From contig NZ_JAFFJX010000008.1 of the NCBI RefSeq assembly GCF_016924755.1, positions 62,001 through 126,000 on the forward strand: a stretch of DNA of 64,000 nt, given 5' to 3'. Made by a program: the position numbers and the translations under genes. Below the pieces are notes generated by a model. It was not told where the DNA came from, did no database searches, and saw only the letters and a program-made list of their open reading frames with translations. Shown here in pieces: positions 8,975-17,807 of the stretch. How positions within the stretch are numbered: position 1 is the stretch's first letter; every line of letters begins with the position of its first letter. Source of the DNA: Longitalea arenae (GTDB lineage: Bacteria; Bacteroidota; Bacteroidia; Chitinophagales; Chitinophagaceae).

Positions 8975-11233
8975 CTATTGTTGCGAGTATATACTTAAGT
9001 AACCACACTCCCGGATCGCTTCTTTATAAAATTGGGTATTGCTGTATTGTTGTTTCAATGCTTTGAATCCGTTCCAGGGCAGGAAATCAGGCAGCTTTGC
9101 CTGGTCGCCATACTGGTAATTCCGGTTCTTATACAAGGTTTGGTTATACCATTGATTGCGGTCGCATTTGGCCAGCATGAAATGGCATTTTGCTTTTTGT
9201 TCATTGGTTTTGGCCGCATTCAATGCCAGGCTGTAATACTTCTCAGCCATTTTCATATCGATGAGGAAGTCGCGATAACTACTATCAATGGCAAAAGGTG
9301 AATAATGGGATGAACCTGTTATTTTGCCTTCATAGTAAGCGCGGGCATTGCCATAATGGGTGATATTGTAAAACGCATTCGCTACCAGCATGGCATTGCT
9401 GTACACCTCGCTGTTGGCTTTGATCTTGTCCTCCATTTCTTTCATTTTTTTTAGCAGGTCCAGCTTCGTGTATTTTATCTTTTGGGGCGCTTCGTGGTCG
9501 CAGTCGTGGCAATCCTGCAGGCGGCCATTGAAGGGGTTGCCCGGCAGCGGGGCGCTGGCCGGTACTGTTTCCATTTTAGCGATCGCTTCCTCCAGTTTGT
9601 CGTCATAGGTTAAACGGATGGCCTGGTATTCCACCAGATCATTGCCGGTAAGCGGATACAATGCCACACACAGCGTTTCAAAGGGCGTTTTATTCGCTTT
9701 GTTCAGAAAGCTTTTCATGCCTTCTATATTGGCATCGCTGGTGTAAAATGCCGGGTAATTATTGAAGCAAACTGCTTTTACAAATTCTTTTTGTTTAATG
9801 TACCGGCCGGCGAGGGTGTTCTTTATCCATTGATAAGCGGTAGTATAGCGGAAAGTTTCATCCGGTGCTTTCATATTTTGCAACCAGTTCAGGTCTGCCA
9901 GTACTTTATTTTCCAGTTTACTGTCTGCCTTCGGCGTGCCGGCAACGGTATTTACCAGTTTCAATAACCGCAGCTGCCATTGCACCAGTTCCTGTTTAGG
10001 CAATTTCTTTTCTGCAGCGGCATAGGAGCTGGAAGCCTGTTTAAAATCACCATTCAGCATGTGCAGGTAACCGGCTGCCATATGCCACATATAAGGCTGA
10101 TGGGTATTACCGGCTTGTGCAATGCGGTTTACGAGGGCCAGCAGGTCGCTGGTGCTGGTGTCTTTTTTGAATTGCAGGCTTTTATTGGTGTATTCATGGT
10201 CCCAGCTGCTGAATTTTTGTTCCTCTTTATTTACTGCGCGGGTCAATAACAGGTTCAGCTTTTCGCTGCGCGGGTTCAGGTTATAAATTTCCTGTATGGC
10301 CCTTTTTTCATCGGTATAGAATATGCCCAGCATTTGCCACAGGGTTGCCTTTTCGTCGTTATTGGCGCATAAGGCCAGGGTGGCTTTCCATTCACTTTCT
10401 TCTTTAGGGCCAAAGCTCCAATGCGCGACTGTTTTCAGGGCATCGCAGCCGTCGTACACCTTGCTGTAATAATAAGCGCCTTTGGGAAAATTCTTTAATT
10501 TATAACAGGCGCCGGCTGCATAGGCCATCGTGCGATAGTAGATCTCATTCTTTTCAAAGGATTGCTCGTTTTTCTCAAAAAGGTCCAGCGCATGTTGTGC
10601 AGGGCCGTTAAAGAAATAAGAACGTTCCAGTTGGAACCAGTACCGTTGTTTTAAAAATGCGTCTTTTGCCTGCGTAAATTCCTGCAGCAGTTCTTTGTTC
10701 AATGCTGCGGTGTTTATTTGCACGGGCTTTTTCTTCGATTCATAATCCCAGGCATATTCGAGGTTGACAACAGCGAATGCCTCGCTTTTTTTCGCGAGTG
10801 TCAAATACCTGATAAAGTCTGCGGTCTTTTTGTCGTTTTTCCGGAACAAGGAAAATGATTGCGTGGTTAAAGGCAACGTTTTCAGTTTACCTGCCTGGTA
10901 GGCAGCCAGGCTGTCGATGGTTGCTGCAGGAGCATGGAGCAGCAGGAATTCGAGCTCGCTGCGGGGCGTTGCATTACCCAGGTAGCTGGTCCAATCGTTT
11001 ATATTGGATCCATTGAAGCGGGTATTGTGTTCAGTATCGTGACCGATGCCATAATAAAACACATCAGAATAAAAGAAGGGGCGGTAAGCATCGGCTACAA
11101 ATGCTTCGGGGGTGAAACTTGAATCGCCATATTCAGGGCCCCAGTCGCCTGCGCAGGCCACTATAATGCCGGTGCCAACAGCGAATGAACTAGCGAATGT
11201 TACTAAGTACTTTTTTGAAAATATCTTTTTCAT
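8975..11233 (-). CDS. Large lipoprotein with tetratricopeptide-like helices, function unknown
   Basis: I place the start at the ATG at 11233 (MKKIFSKKYLVTFASSF...), not at the codon 30 bp upstream, because this gives a typical signal peptide followed by IIVAC, a plausible lipobox. The product has 752 residues. The mature part is rich in paired helices with many Tyr and Ala, for example AYAAGACYKLKNFPKGAYYYSKVY, YMWHMAAGYLHMLNGDFKQASSSYAAAEKKL and YYSLALNAAKTNEQKAKCHFMLAKC, which look like TPR repeats. No enzyme motif is visible. Its 5' end overlaps the upstream lipoprotein gene by 44 bp, so the two are coupled. Such pairs of unnamed genes occur in other Bacteroidota. The likely location is the periplasm or outer membrane. 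Confidence 0.72.
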   Translation of the reverse strand: MKKIFSKKYLVTFASSFAVGTGIIVACAGDWGPEYGDSSFTPEAFVADAYRPFFYSDVFYYGIGHDTEHNTRFNGSNINDWTSYLGNATPRSELEFLLLHAPAATIDSLAAYQAGKLKTLPLTTQSFSLFRKNDKKTADFIRYLTLAKKSEAFAVVNLEYAWDYESKKKPVQINTAALNKELLQEFTQAKDAFLKQRYWFQLERSYFFNGPAQHALDLFEKNEQSFEKNEIYYRTMAYAAGACYKLKNFPKGAYYYSKVYDGCDALKTVAHWSFGPKEESEWKATLALCANNDEKATLWQMLGIFYTDEKRAIQEIYNLNPRSEKLNLLLTRAVNKEEQKFSSWDHEYTNKSLQFKKDTSTSDLLALVNRIAQAGNTHQPYMWHMAAGYLHMLNGDFKQASSSYAAAEKKLPKQELVQWQLRLLKLVNTVAGTPKADSKLENKVLADLNWLQNMKAPDETFRYTTAYQWIKNTLAGRYIKQKEFVKAVCFNNYPAFYTSDANIEGMKSFLNKANKTPFETLCVALYPLTGNDLVEYQAIRLTYDDKLEEAIAKMETVPASAPLPGNPFNGRLQDCHDCDHEAPQKIKYTKLDLLKKMKEMEDKIKANSEVYSNAMLVANAFYNITHYGNARAYYEGKITGSSHYSPFAIDSSYRDFLIDMKMAEKYYSLALNAAKTNEQKAKCHFMLAKCDRNQWYNQTLYKNRNYQYGDQAKLPDFLPWNGFKALKQQYSNTQFYKEAIRECGYLSIYSQQ

Positions 11234-12206
11234 ATTGAACGAGGTTAGTGCTGTCAAGATCATAAAAGATCAACTTGCCTATACGATTATTTGTATGTTG
11301 GTTGATCTGGGTTGTAATATCGAGCAGGTCATTGGCTGGAACATGCTCCGGTTTAATGAGATCCTTTTCCTTAAAATAATAACCGGCCTTGAAACAGGCG
11401 TTTTTTGCGATATACGATCCGTTGTTTGCGCTGATAAAATTAGAATCATTTTCAAACTGGCCGGTCTTAATTTTATTCAGCAGTTCCACCACCTTGCCAT
11501 CGCGTATTTTTAGCGCCCAGGAGAAAAGGGGCAGGGCAATATCCATGGGCAAAGGGTAGGATTTGATATAACTGTTGTACCGGTTCGCCACCGCTTTTTC
11601 GTAAATGGAATTATTGTTATCACCGGTAATAGCGCCCATATTGTAATACATCAGTACTCCATAATCGACCGGCGGAATGCCGGTTCTTTCCTTGTATTTT
11701 ACCTGGTGAAGCCGGATGGTAGCAGAGACGGTTAGTTGGGCCTTCGTTATAGCCCGGTACTGGCGGATGAATTCGAAGAATTTATCGCGGGTGCGTTCCG
11801 TCCAGTCGCAGTCGAATTGTATTTCCCGGGTCATTAATTGTTGGGATCGATTGATCTGGGTCACCAGGCCGGCTACATTCCGGGCCAATGTGGAGATCTC
11901 TGATGCGGCGAGCCTTTCGAAGGTCCTGTTTATAATGAAAATTACCGGAATGATCCTGTAAGAGCGTACGGTTGAATCGAGGATGACAGGTGATACCGGC
12001 ATGGGCTGCGTTTCCCCCTCTTTATAGTCGACGTCAAAATACCGTACATACAGTGAGGTAACGGCATGTTCCTTTAAGACGTTTTTTTCGTATTCGTTGA
12101 GGGAGAACTGTGTTTTCCAATAATAAAAGGAAAGTGGTTTGGGCTGATGCCGGCAGCCGGCAATCAATACCAGGAAGAACACCAATGAGCACCAATACTT
12201 TTTCAT
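11190..12206 (-). CDS. Lipoprotein of a conserved Bacteroidota family, function unknown
   Basis: A 338-residue protein with a clear lipoprotein signal MKKYWCSLVFFLVLIAGC. The mature start has the phrase SFYYWKTQFSLNEYEKNVLKEHAVTSLYVRYFDVDY, which I recognise as typical of an unnamed Bacteroidota family. Further conserved-looking stretches are IQFDCDWTERTRDKFFEFIR (Asp-rich) and YGVLMYYNMGAI. The order of strands and acidic motifs could suit a glycosidase-like barrel, but this is speculation. It overlaps the TPR-like lipoprotein downstream by 44 bp, which implies linked expression and probably a shared job. Confidence 0.75.
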   Translation of the reverse strand: MKKYWCSLVFFLVLIAGCRHQPKPLSFYYWKTQFSLNEYEKNVLKEHAVTSLYVRYFDVDYKEGETQPMPVSPVILDSTVRSYRIIPVIFIINRTFERLAASEISTLARNVAGLVTQINRSQQLMTREIQFDCDWTERTRDKFFEFIRQYRAITKAQLTVSATIRLHQVKYKERTGIPPVDYGVLMYYNMGAITGDNNNSIYEKAVANRYNSYIKSYPLPMDIALPLFSWALKIRDGKVVELLNKIKTGQFENDSNFISANNGSYIAKNACFKAGYYFKEKDLIKPEHVPANDLLDITTQINQHTNNRIGKLIFYDLDSTNLVQYEKDIFKKVLSNIR

Positions 12207-12250
12207 TGCCGACAGGGGTTAAGGAAATGGCCCCTGCAAGATAAAGGCTG

Positions 12251-13843
12251 TTACGCTTTTACACCAATTAAAATCATCGTGGTGACTGGGTAATCTAATG
12301 GTTCCAGCTGCTCATTATTCATGGTGAACAAAGCGCATTTCCCTTCCCAGCGATGCTGCACTATCCAATCATTTGTAAAGGCCCGCGACGCAGCATGAAT
12401 GGTGAAGCCCGCTTTCAGCAGGTTCGTTTTCCATTCATCAAAATCCCAGAAGCAAAAGGTTTCATGCATTTCGCTTTGCCAGTTGTCGGTATAATCTTTC
12501 CGGCTAAGGAATTCCATCACGTTGCGTAAACTCGTTATAATATAGTTTTTATGATGGATGGTAGCTGTTGAGTACTCTAATACATACCCTTCTATCTGCC
12601 TGAAATCACGGGCGAAACGCAGGAACCTGGCATAGGTTGACAAGCCGCTGAGGTATTGCGAAAAGACCTGTTTATCGCTGAATGTTTTGTACGGGTCTTC
12701 GTTGCTGCCATCTGCATCGTTGAGCCAGCAGTATATGATCTGGTCTTTGTTGGCCGGACCCACGACATCGCGATTGACCCATACACCGCCGGGCGCCAGC
12801 TCTTCATACCGGTTTTGAATGAATTGCAGCAGGTCATTCCGGCTTCCGTACGATTCAATTTCATGGGTGAGGGAGGAACTGTGGATGGTGTTCATGGAAT
12901 TGCGTTCAAATACCAGTCCGGTCACGGCGTTTTTCTGCGAGAAGAAAACGAAGGGGTTAATGAACTCGCCATTTTCTTTCCGTTGCTGGCACAGCACATA
13001 TAAATAACGCGACACCTCGATGCCATAAAAATCAGATTCGCGCAGGCGTTCATCTTTACAGGCGAGTTTGATCCATGACCCTACTGCACATCCGATGTCG
13101 CCGATACGGCCGGGTTGAATGAAACCGGCTGTATCGTGGTATTTCATTTCAGCGATCTCATCCATCTGGCGAACGTATACATTGTAGTCGCGGGTTTCGG
13201 TAAGATCGCCGTCACTGCTGATCATGGCATCCCTGAACAGCATTTGCACTTTTTCGCCGCAGCGGTATTTGCGCCAGACATTATAGGCCGAAGCATGCAT
13301 ATGTTCCTGGACGAAGGGATCTTTTTGCCAGTGATGGCTGTTGGCTATATGTTCTACCACATCCCAGGGCATGGGCGTATGGTGCTGCCAGGTAGTGAGG
13401 TCCTGCAACTCAGCCGGCAGGATAGTAAAGCCAAGCTGGTGGTACATATTTAATACCGGGGTAGAACAAATGATAATGGTATTGGCCGGTGTGCAATGGA
13501 ACAGGCCTTCGCTGTCGTGCTGAATACGTTTGAGTGTGTAGCCCGCAAAATTGGGAACCTGTCCAACATCGTCGATGCCATACATATAGGTCGGACAGTT
13601 CAGGGCATTGCCAAAATCTTCGATGGCTATGGCGCGCAGGTAGAAGGGCAATGGGTTGCGGCGGGTATTGGAGTGGTTGGCGGAAGTAACGGCAAAAACG
13701 ACGGCCTCAATGTTTTCAGTAATGCCAATGGTCTTGCCAAATACATCTTTTTCTTTTTCCAGGCCATTTTGTATAAGCCGTTGAATATAGTGAAACTGAA
13801 ATCGGGTGAGCAATTGGTGGCGTCCGGGAATCAACAGGTACAT
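12251..13843 (-). CDS. Fusion of NadM-like nucleotidyltransferase domain and SAM methyltransferase
   Basis: A 530-residue protein. Residues 1 to about 170 resemble NMN adenylyltransferases of the NadM type: IPGRHQLLTRFQFHYIQRLI lines up with the GRFQP-HxGH region, TSANHSNTRRNPLPFYLR (residues 53-70) lines up with the S-x-H-T-x-x-NP-F motif, and CSTPVLNMYHQLGF follows. The HxGH signature is degenerate and the usual ISGT-R motif is replaced. Residues of about 240-400 form a class I methyltransferase with motif I IGDIGCAVGSW (247-257) and a later NTIHSSSLTHEIESYG. It is divergent from the NrtR gene, so a link with pyridine nucleotide metabolism is plausible. Whether the first domain is active and what is methylated cannot be told. 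Confidence 0.7.
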   Translation of the reverse strand: MYLLIPGRHQLLTRFQFHYIQRLIQNGLEKEKDVFGKTIGITENIEAVVFAVTSANHSNTRRNPLPFYLRAIAIEDFGNALNCPTYMYGIDDVGQVPNFAGYTLKRIQHDSEGLFHCTPANTIIICSTPVLNMYHQLGFTILPAELQDLTTWQHHTPMPWDVVEHIANSHHWQKDPFVQEHMHASAYNVWRKYRCGEKVQMLFRDAMISSDGDLTETRDYNVYVRQMDEIAEMKYHDTAGFIQPGRIGDIGCAVGSWIKLACKDERLRESDFYGIEVSRYLYVLCQQRKENGEFINPFVFFSQKNAVTGLVFERNSMNTIHSSSLTHEIESYGSRNDLLQFIQNRYEELAPGGVWVNRDVVGPANKDQIIYCWLNDADGSNEDPYKTFSDKQVFSQYLSGLSTYARFLRFARDFRQIEGYVLEYSTATIHHKNYIITSLRNVMEFLSRKDYTDNWQSEMHETFCFWDFDEWKTNLLKAGFTIHAASRAFTNDWIVQHRWEGKCALFTMNNEQLEPLDYPVTTMILIGVKA

Positions 13844-13875
13844 GAATCAGATTTGCGTTAAAGATACGGGTTAAT

Positions 13876-13907
13876 GTGCTGATTAGCTGATATGCTGATG
13901 TGCTAAT
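13876..13907 (+). repeat. Four tandem 8-bp units, NNGCTRAT
   Basis: Units GTGCTGAT, TAGCTGAT, ATGCTGAT and GTGCTAAT follow without gaps in the divergent intergenic region between the fusion gene and the NrtR gene. The same unit, inverted (ATYAGCNN), forms arrays at 47404-47435 and 47607-47662. Confidence 0.75.
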
Positions 13908-14077
13908 GCTTTCTGTGCGATTTATACCACCTATTTAACGCTTAAGCGAATGCCAGAACTGATTCGTGAGGTTATTAACTAAATTCCGGAGGGGTGGAAA
14001 ACTTTGTATTTTCAAATAGCATATTATCGCATTATGCACAGGTTGGTACTATAGCCGAATGTTTTATCTTGCAGTCC

Positions 14078-14770
14078 ATGTCAGTATCCGGTTCAGAGAT
14101 CAAAGTTGCTGTAGACGCCATCGTGTTCGGGTATTCTAAGAACGAAGGTGTATCTATCTTGCTTATTCAACGGAAGTATCCGCCCTTCAAAAATTCATGG
14201 GCGATACCGGGCGGTTTTGTACTGCCGGAAGAGTCGCTGGAAGACGCAGTTCGCCGCGAATTGCGGGAAGAGACCGGGATTGAAGTAAATTACCTGGAAC
14301 AGTTATATACGTTTGGCGATCCTGATCGCGATCCGCGCAAAAGGGTGATCTCCGTTGCCTATTTTGCATTGGTAAAAAGCAGCCAGTTTCAGCAATTGAA
14401 GGCCAGTACTGATGCCGAGAATGCACAATGGTTCAATTTCAAATCCCTGCCGCCGCTGGCATTTGATCATAAGAAGATCCTGAACCTGGCCATCGAGCGG
14501 GTGCGCACCAAGATCCGCTATCAGCCGATCGGTTTTGAACTACTCGACCGTAAATTCCCGTTTGCCGACCTGGAAAAGCTCTATGTTAGTTTGCTTGACC
14601 GCGAAATAGACCGGCGTAATTTTTATAAAAAGGTAATGGCCCTGGGCATTCTTGATGAAACCGATGAGCTGGCAAAAAGTGAAGGCAAAGGCCGGCCAGG
14701 CAAAATGTACCAGTTCAATAAAAAGCGCTACCAGGAATTGGTGAAAGAGGGGATTAATTTTGAGATATAA
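14078..14770 (+). CDS. nrtR: NrtR-type Nudix transcriptional regulator
   Basis: I start at the ATG at 14078 (MSVSGSEIKVAVDAIVFGY), giving 230 residues, the usual NrtR length; a GTG at 13994 would add 28 residues with no match to the family. Residues 10-150 form a Nudix domain with an intact Nudix box GGFVLPEESLEDAVRRELREETG. The C-terminal part (about 155-230) is the NrtR winged helix: DLEKLYVSLLDREIDRRNFYKKVMALGILDET...GRPGKMYQF. NrtR proteins repress NAD genes and release DNA on sensing ADP-ribose or related products. The NAD operon begins 640 bp downstream with two palindromes that suit a dimeric repressor. NrtR relatives in Bacteroidota can control sugar genes, but the context favours NAD. 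Confidence 0.85.
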   Translation: MSVSGSEIKVAVDAIVFGYSKNEGVSILLIQRKYPPFKNSWAIPGGFVLPEESLEDAVRRELREETGIEVNYLEQLYTFGDPDRDPRKRVISVAYFALVKSSQFQQLKASTDAENAQWFNFKSLPPLAFDHKKILNLAIERVRTKIRYQPIGFELLDRKFPFADLEKLYVSLLDREIDRRNFYKKVMALGILDETDELAKSEGKGRPGKMYQFNKKRYQELVKEGINFEI

Positions 14771-15053
14771 AATATTTGCTGGCGCAACGCGGCATCTTAC
14801 ACCGGAAGTACAATAAGCGATGAACGCCATTGGATAGGTTTAGTTACTTGATGTATGTAACCTTTGACACCAGTTACATTCTTAATACACGTTGTAGCCT
14901 TTCCTGGTCTGTTCAACTGAACATCGGGAACTTCGATCGATGGTGGCAGATGGTAGCCATTGCTGCTGCTGTTGTTAGCGTCAAAACCTTCTAAGGATCA
15001 GCGCTCTGTCGCTCTTGCTGGTTACTGCTACGTAATCGGCCAGTTCGTCGTAA

Positions 15054-15206
15054 ATAGTTTTTAGCATACCGTTTATAGCTCGAAAAGGTGCCTGAAGAGT
15101 TTGTGGCGTACAGTTTCGAGCTCGAAACCGGCCTCTAAGAGTTTGTGACGTATGGTTTATAGCTCGAAGCGGGTCGTTAATAGTTTTTAGCGCATTGTTT
15201 AAAATT
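15054..15206 (+). repeat. 42-bp tandem repeat, about 3.6 copies
   Basis: Units at 15054-15095, 15096-15137 and 15138-15179 are each exactly 42 bp, followed by a partial unit from 15180. Each begins AKAGTTTKTRGC/ACG and contains GTTTATAGCTCGAA or a close variant. Identity between units is imperfect. No frame stays open through the array on either strand, so it is not obviously coding. It fills much of the 638-bp gap between nrtR and the NAD operon. Confidence 0.8.
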
Positions 15207-15335
15207 ATTAATTGTGCGTTTATTTTTTTGGCACATCTTCTCCCAGGGCGAATTCCCGGCTCAATTGCGCCTTTCCTGCGAATACGCTTTCCGCATTCCT
15301 TAGGATCAACTAATTAAGGACGACCGGTAACATTT

Positions 15336-15360
15336 ATTTTGCGTTTGTTTTACGCAAAAT
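15336..15360. promoter_or_regulatory. Putative NrtR operator 1
   Basis: A perfect 9-bp inverted repeat: ATTTTGCGT at 15336-15344, spacer of 7 bp, ACGCAAAAT at 15352-15360. Its right edge touches the -33 TTTG of the operon promoter. The core TTTGCGT-N7-ACGCAAA recurs in operator 2. Assignment to NrtR is inferred from the adjacent regulator gene and the NAD genes downstream. Confidence 0.75.
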
Positions 15361-15391
15361 TTGGATAATCCAATGGCGCGTTATAAATTTG
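15360..15391 (+). promoter_or_regulatory. Promoter of the NAD salvage / ADP-ribose operon
   Basis: TTTG at 15360-15363 and TAAATTTG at 15384-15391 match the Bacteroidota -33 and -7 boxes with a 20-bp spacer. Transcription would start near 15398, giving a leader of only about 10 nt before the ATG at 15409. The two palindromes at 15336-15360 and 15388-15408 flank and overlap it, so bound repressor would block it. Confidence 0.65.
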
Positions 15392-15408
15392 CGTATAAAT
15401 AACGCAAA
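15388..15408. promoter_or_regulatory. Putative NrtR operator 2, abutting the start codon
   Basis: A perfect 7-bp inverted repeat TTTGCGT (15388-15394), 7-bp spacer, ACGCAAA (15402-15408). It overlaps the -7 box and predicted start site and ends one base before the ATG of the NadM-Nudix gene. Its centre is 50 bp from that of operator 1, close to five helical turns, which would suit cooperative binding on one face of the DNA. Confidence 0.75.
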
Positions 15409-16308
15409 ATGAAAGCAACTGGTGTTATTATAGCAAGGTTTCAAACCCCTTACCTGCACGACGGACATAAATATTTGTTGGATGAAATTCGTTCCAAACA
15501 CAATAAAGTAGTGGTGGTGCTGGGCGTATCGCCGGTAAAAGGCAGCCGCCGCAATCCATTCGATTTTTATACCCGTGAGCGTTTATTAAAACAATATGCC
15601 CCTGAATTGATGGTATTGCCCCTGAGCGATCATCCTTCCGATGAAACCTGGAGCAAACAGTTAGATACGCTTCTGCAAAATACCTTTCCGCAGGAATCGT
15701 TTATACTCTACGGCAGCCGCGACTGTTTTATTCCTTATTACAGCGGGCATTTACAGGTAGTGGCCTTGCCGGAATTTGGCGAATATTCCGCTACCGCTAT
15801 CCGGAACGAAAATAGCGACAAGGTATTGGATACGACAGATTTCAGAATGGGCGTTAACTATGCTTACCAGAACACGTATTCAAAGGTCTATCCTACTGTT
15901 GATATCGCCGTTTTGAAGGACAACGATACGCAGCTCTTGTTAGGCAAAAAGAGTAATTCGCCCCAATGGCGTTTTCCGGGAGGTTTTGCAGATCCGACAG
16001 ATGCGGATTATGAAGCGGCTGCCCGCCGTGAGCTGCAGGAAGAATGTGGCGATATCGAAGTGAGTGCTATGCAATATGTGGGTTCTGCCAAAATAGATGA
16101 CTGGCGATATCGTTCTGAGGAAGATAAGATCATTACTATGTTCTTTAAGACCCAATGGGTATTTGGCCAGGCGCAGGCCAACGACGATCTGAAAGAACTG
16201 GCCTGGTTCCCGGTACGGGAACTTTCATCAATGATGCAACAGGGAACCATTGCCAAAGAACACCATGTACTGGTAAACCTGTTATTGAAAAACCTGAACA
16301 TATTATAA
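15409..16308 (+). CDS. nadM: Bifunctional NMN adenylyltransferase / Nudix hydrolase
   Basis: A 299-residue protein. Residues 1 to about 165 are an NMN adenylyltransferase domain (NMN + ATP to NAD+ + PPi): ARFQTPYLHDGHKYLL with HxGH at 17-20, SPVKGSRRNPFDFYTRERLL, and YSATAIR near the end of the domain. Residues 180-299 are a Nudix domain with a Nudix box ending RRELQEECGDI (one residue longer than the consensus in the first loop), likely an ADP-ribose pyrophosphatase. This architecture is known from Synechocystis, Francisella and vibriophage KVP40. It is the first gene of the operon, with an operator touching its ATG; nadV follows after 43 bp. Confidence 0.92.
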   Translation: MKATGVIIARFQTPYLHDGHKYLLDEIRSKHNKVVVVLGVSPVKGSRRNPFDFYTRERLLKQYAPELMVLPLSDHPSDETWSKQLDTLLQNTFPQESFILYGSRDCFIPYYSGHLQVVALPEFGEYSATAIRNENSDKVLDTTDFRMGVNYAYQNTYSKVYPTVDIAVLKDNDTQLLLGKKSNSPQWRFPGGFADPTDADYEAAARRELQEECGDIEVSAMQYVGSAKIDDWRYRSEEDKIITMFFKTQWVFGQAQANDDLKELAWFPVRELSSMMQQGTIAKEHHVLVNLLLKNLNIL

Positions 16309-16351
16309 AGCGTCCCTTAATAACCCTTAATAACATTTAAACTTACATCAT

Positions 16352-17791
16352 ATGAAAACGCAGGAGAACATTGTCTTACTGGCCGACGCCTATAAATATT
16401 CTCACCATAAATTATACTATCCCGGAACGACAAAGATCTATTCTTATCTCGAAAGCCGCGGTGGACAATTCAATGAAACCATTTTTTTCGGGCTGCAATA
16501 CTTTTTAAAATATTATCTCGAAGGCAATGTGATCACCAAAGAAAAGATCGATGCGGCCGAAACATTTTTAACGCAGGTATTTGGCAGAACCGATGTGTTT
16601 GACCGCAGCAAGTTCGATTACATTCTGAAAAAATACAATGGGCGTTTACCCGTTCGCATCAAAGCGGTGCCCGAGGGAACCGTAGTACCGGTAAATAATG
16701 TCTTAATGACGATTGAAAATACCGATCCGGAATGTTTCTGGTTATCAAACTTCCTCGAAACCCTGTTGATGCAGGTCTGGTATCCCTGTACCGTAGCTAC
16801 TGTTTCCCGGGAAGTGAGAAAGATCGTGGAAGAGTATTTCGAAGAAACTGCGTCAGAAGCGTCAAAAGCGGCTATTGATTTCGTATTGAACGATTTTGGA
16901 TTCCGGGGCGCCAGTTCTGTAGAAAGTGCCGGCCTGGGCGGTGCGGCCCACCTGATCAATTTCATGGGCAGCGACACCCTGATGGGCAGTGTTGTAGCAC
17001 AACGCTATTACGAGGCGCAGAAAGTCTACGGCTTATCGGTGCCCGCAACCGAGCACTCGGTTTGTACCCTGTTGGGCGAAGAAGGCGAACTGGAGATCTT
17101 CAAACATATCCTGAGAACCTTTCCAACGGGTATCGTAGCCTGTGTGTCTGACTCATTCGACATTTTCAGGGCCTGCAGTGAATACTGGGGCACTGAATTA
17201 AAAGACCTGGTATTAGGCAGGGATGGCGTGCTGGTGATCCGGCCAGACAGTGGTGATCCTGTATTTACCTTATTGCGGGTATTCGACATCTTGTTGAACA
17301 AGTTCGGTTATACGATCAATGAAAAAGGATACAAAGTATTGCCACCCCAGGTGCGTGTATTACAGGGCGATGGCGTTAATGTGCAGGCCATCCGCAGTAT
17401 TTACGGGGCATTGAAAGTAAATGGCATCAGTGCAGAGAACCTGCTGTTGGGTATGGGGGGCGCTTTATTGCAAAAGGTGGACAGGGATACGCAGAAGTTT
17501 GCTTTTAAATGTTCTTATGCCGAAGTAAGTGGCAAGCCGGTAGATGTGCAAAAGCACCCGGTTGAAGTAGATGCACATGGTAAACTGGTGCAATCATTCA
17601 AAAGATCAAAAGCCGGACAGTTAAAATTGATCCGCACCGATGCCGGCTATCAAACGGTGAGAAAAGAAACATCACCCGGTTATGAAGACCAGATGATCAC
17701 CGTATTCGAGAATGGAGAAATTATCAATACCAACAGTTTCGAAGAGATCAGGGAAAGAGCGGTGGTTGCGAAAGAGGTGCAGTTAATGTAG
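16352..17791 (+). CDS. nadV: Nicotinamide phosphoribosyltransferase
   Basis: A 479-residue NAMPT/NadV protein that makes NMN from nicotinamide and PRPP, the first step of two-step NAD+ salvage. The N-terminus LLADAYKYSHHKLYYPGTTKIYSYLESRG, the DFGFRGASSVESAGLGGAAHLINFMGSDT block, the catalytic His in PATEHSV (H235) and VIRPDSGDP (R297, D299) all match human NAMPT. Length is typical. Its product NMN is the substrate of the NadM domain encoded just upstream. The PARG-type gene starts 16 bp after its stop. Confidence 0.95.
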   Translation: MKTQENIVLLADAYKYSHHKLYYPGTTKIYSYLESRGGQFNETIFFGLQYFLKYYLEGNVITKEKIDAAETFLTQVFGRTDVFDRSKFDYILKKYNGRLPVRIKAVPEGTVVPVNNVLMTIENTDPECFWLSNFLETLLMQVWYPCTVATVSREVRKIVEEYFEETASEASKAAIDFVLNDFGFRGASSVESAGLGGAAHLINFMGSDTLMGSVVAQRYYEAQKVYGLSVPATEHSVCTLLGEEGELEIFKHILRTFPTGIVACVSDSFDIFRACSEYWGTELKDLVLGRDGVLVIRPDSGDPVFTLLRVFDILLNKFGYTINEKGYKVLPPQVRVLQGDGVNVQAIRSIYGALKVNGISAENLLLGMGGALLQKVDRDTQKFAFKCSYAEVSGKPVDVQKHPVEVDAHGKLVQSFKRSKAGQLKLIRTDAGYQTVRKETSPGYEDQMITVFENGEIINTNSFEEIRERAVVAKEVQLM

Positions 17792-17807
17792 ATAAAAAAT
17801 ATGAATT

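Noticed and set aside
13994-14077. GTG start 28 codons upstream in the NrtR gene
   Set aside because: The added residues are not part of the NrtR fold and the ATG at 14078 gives the family length.
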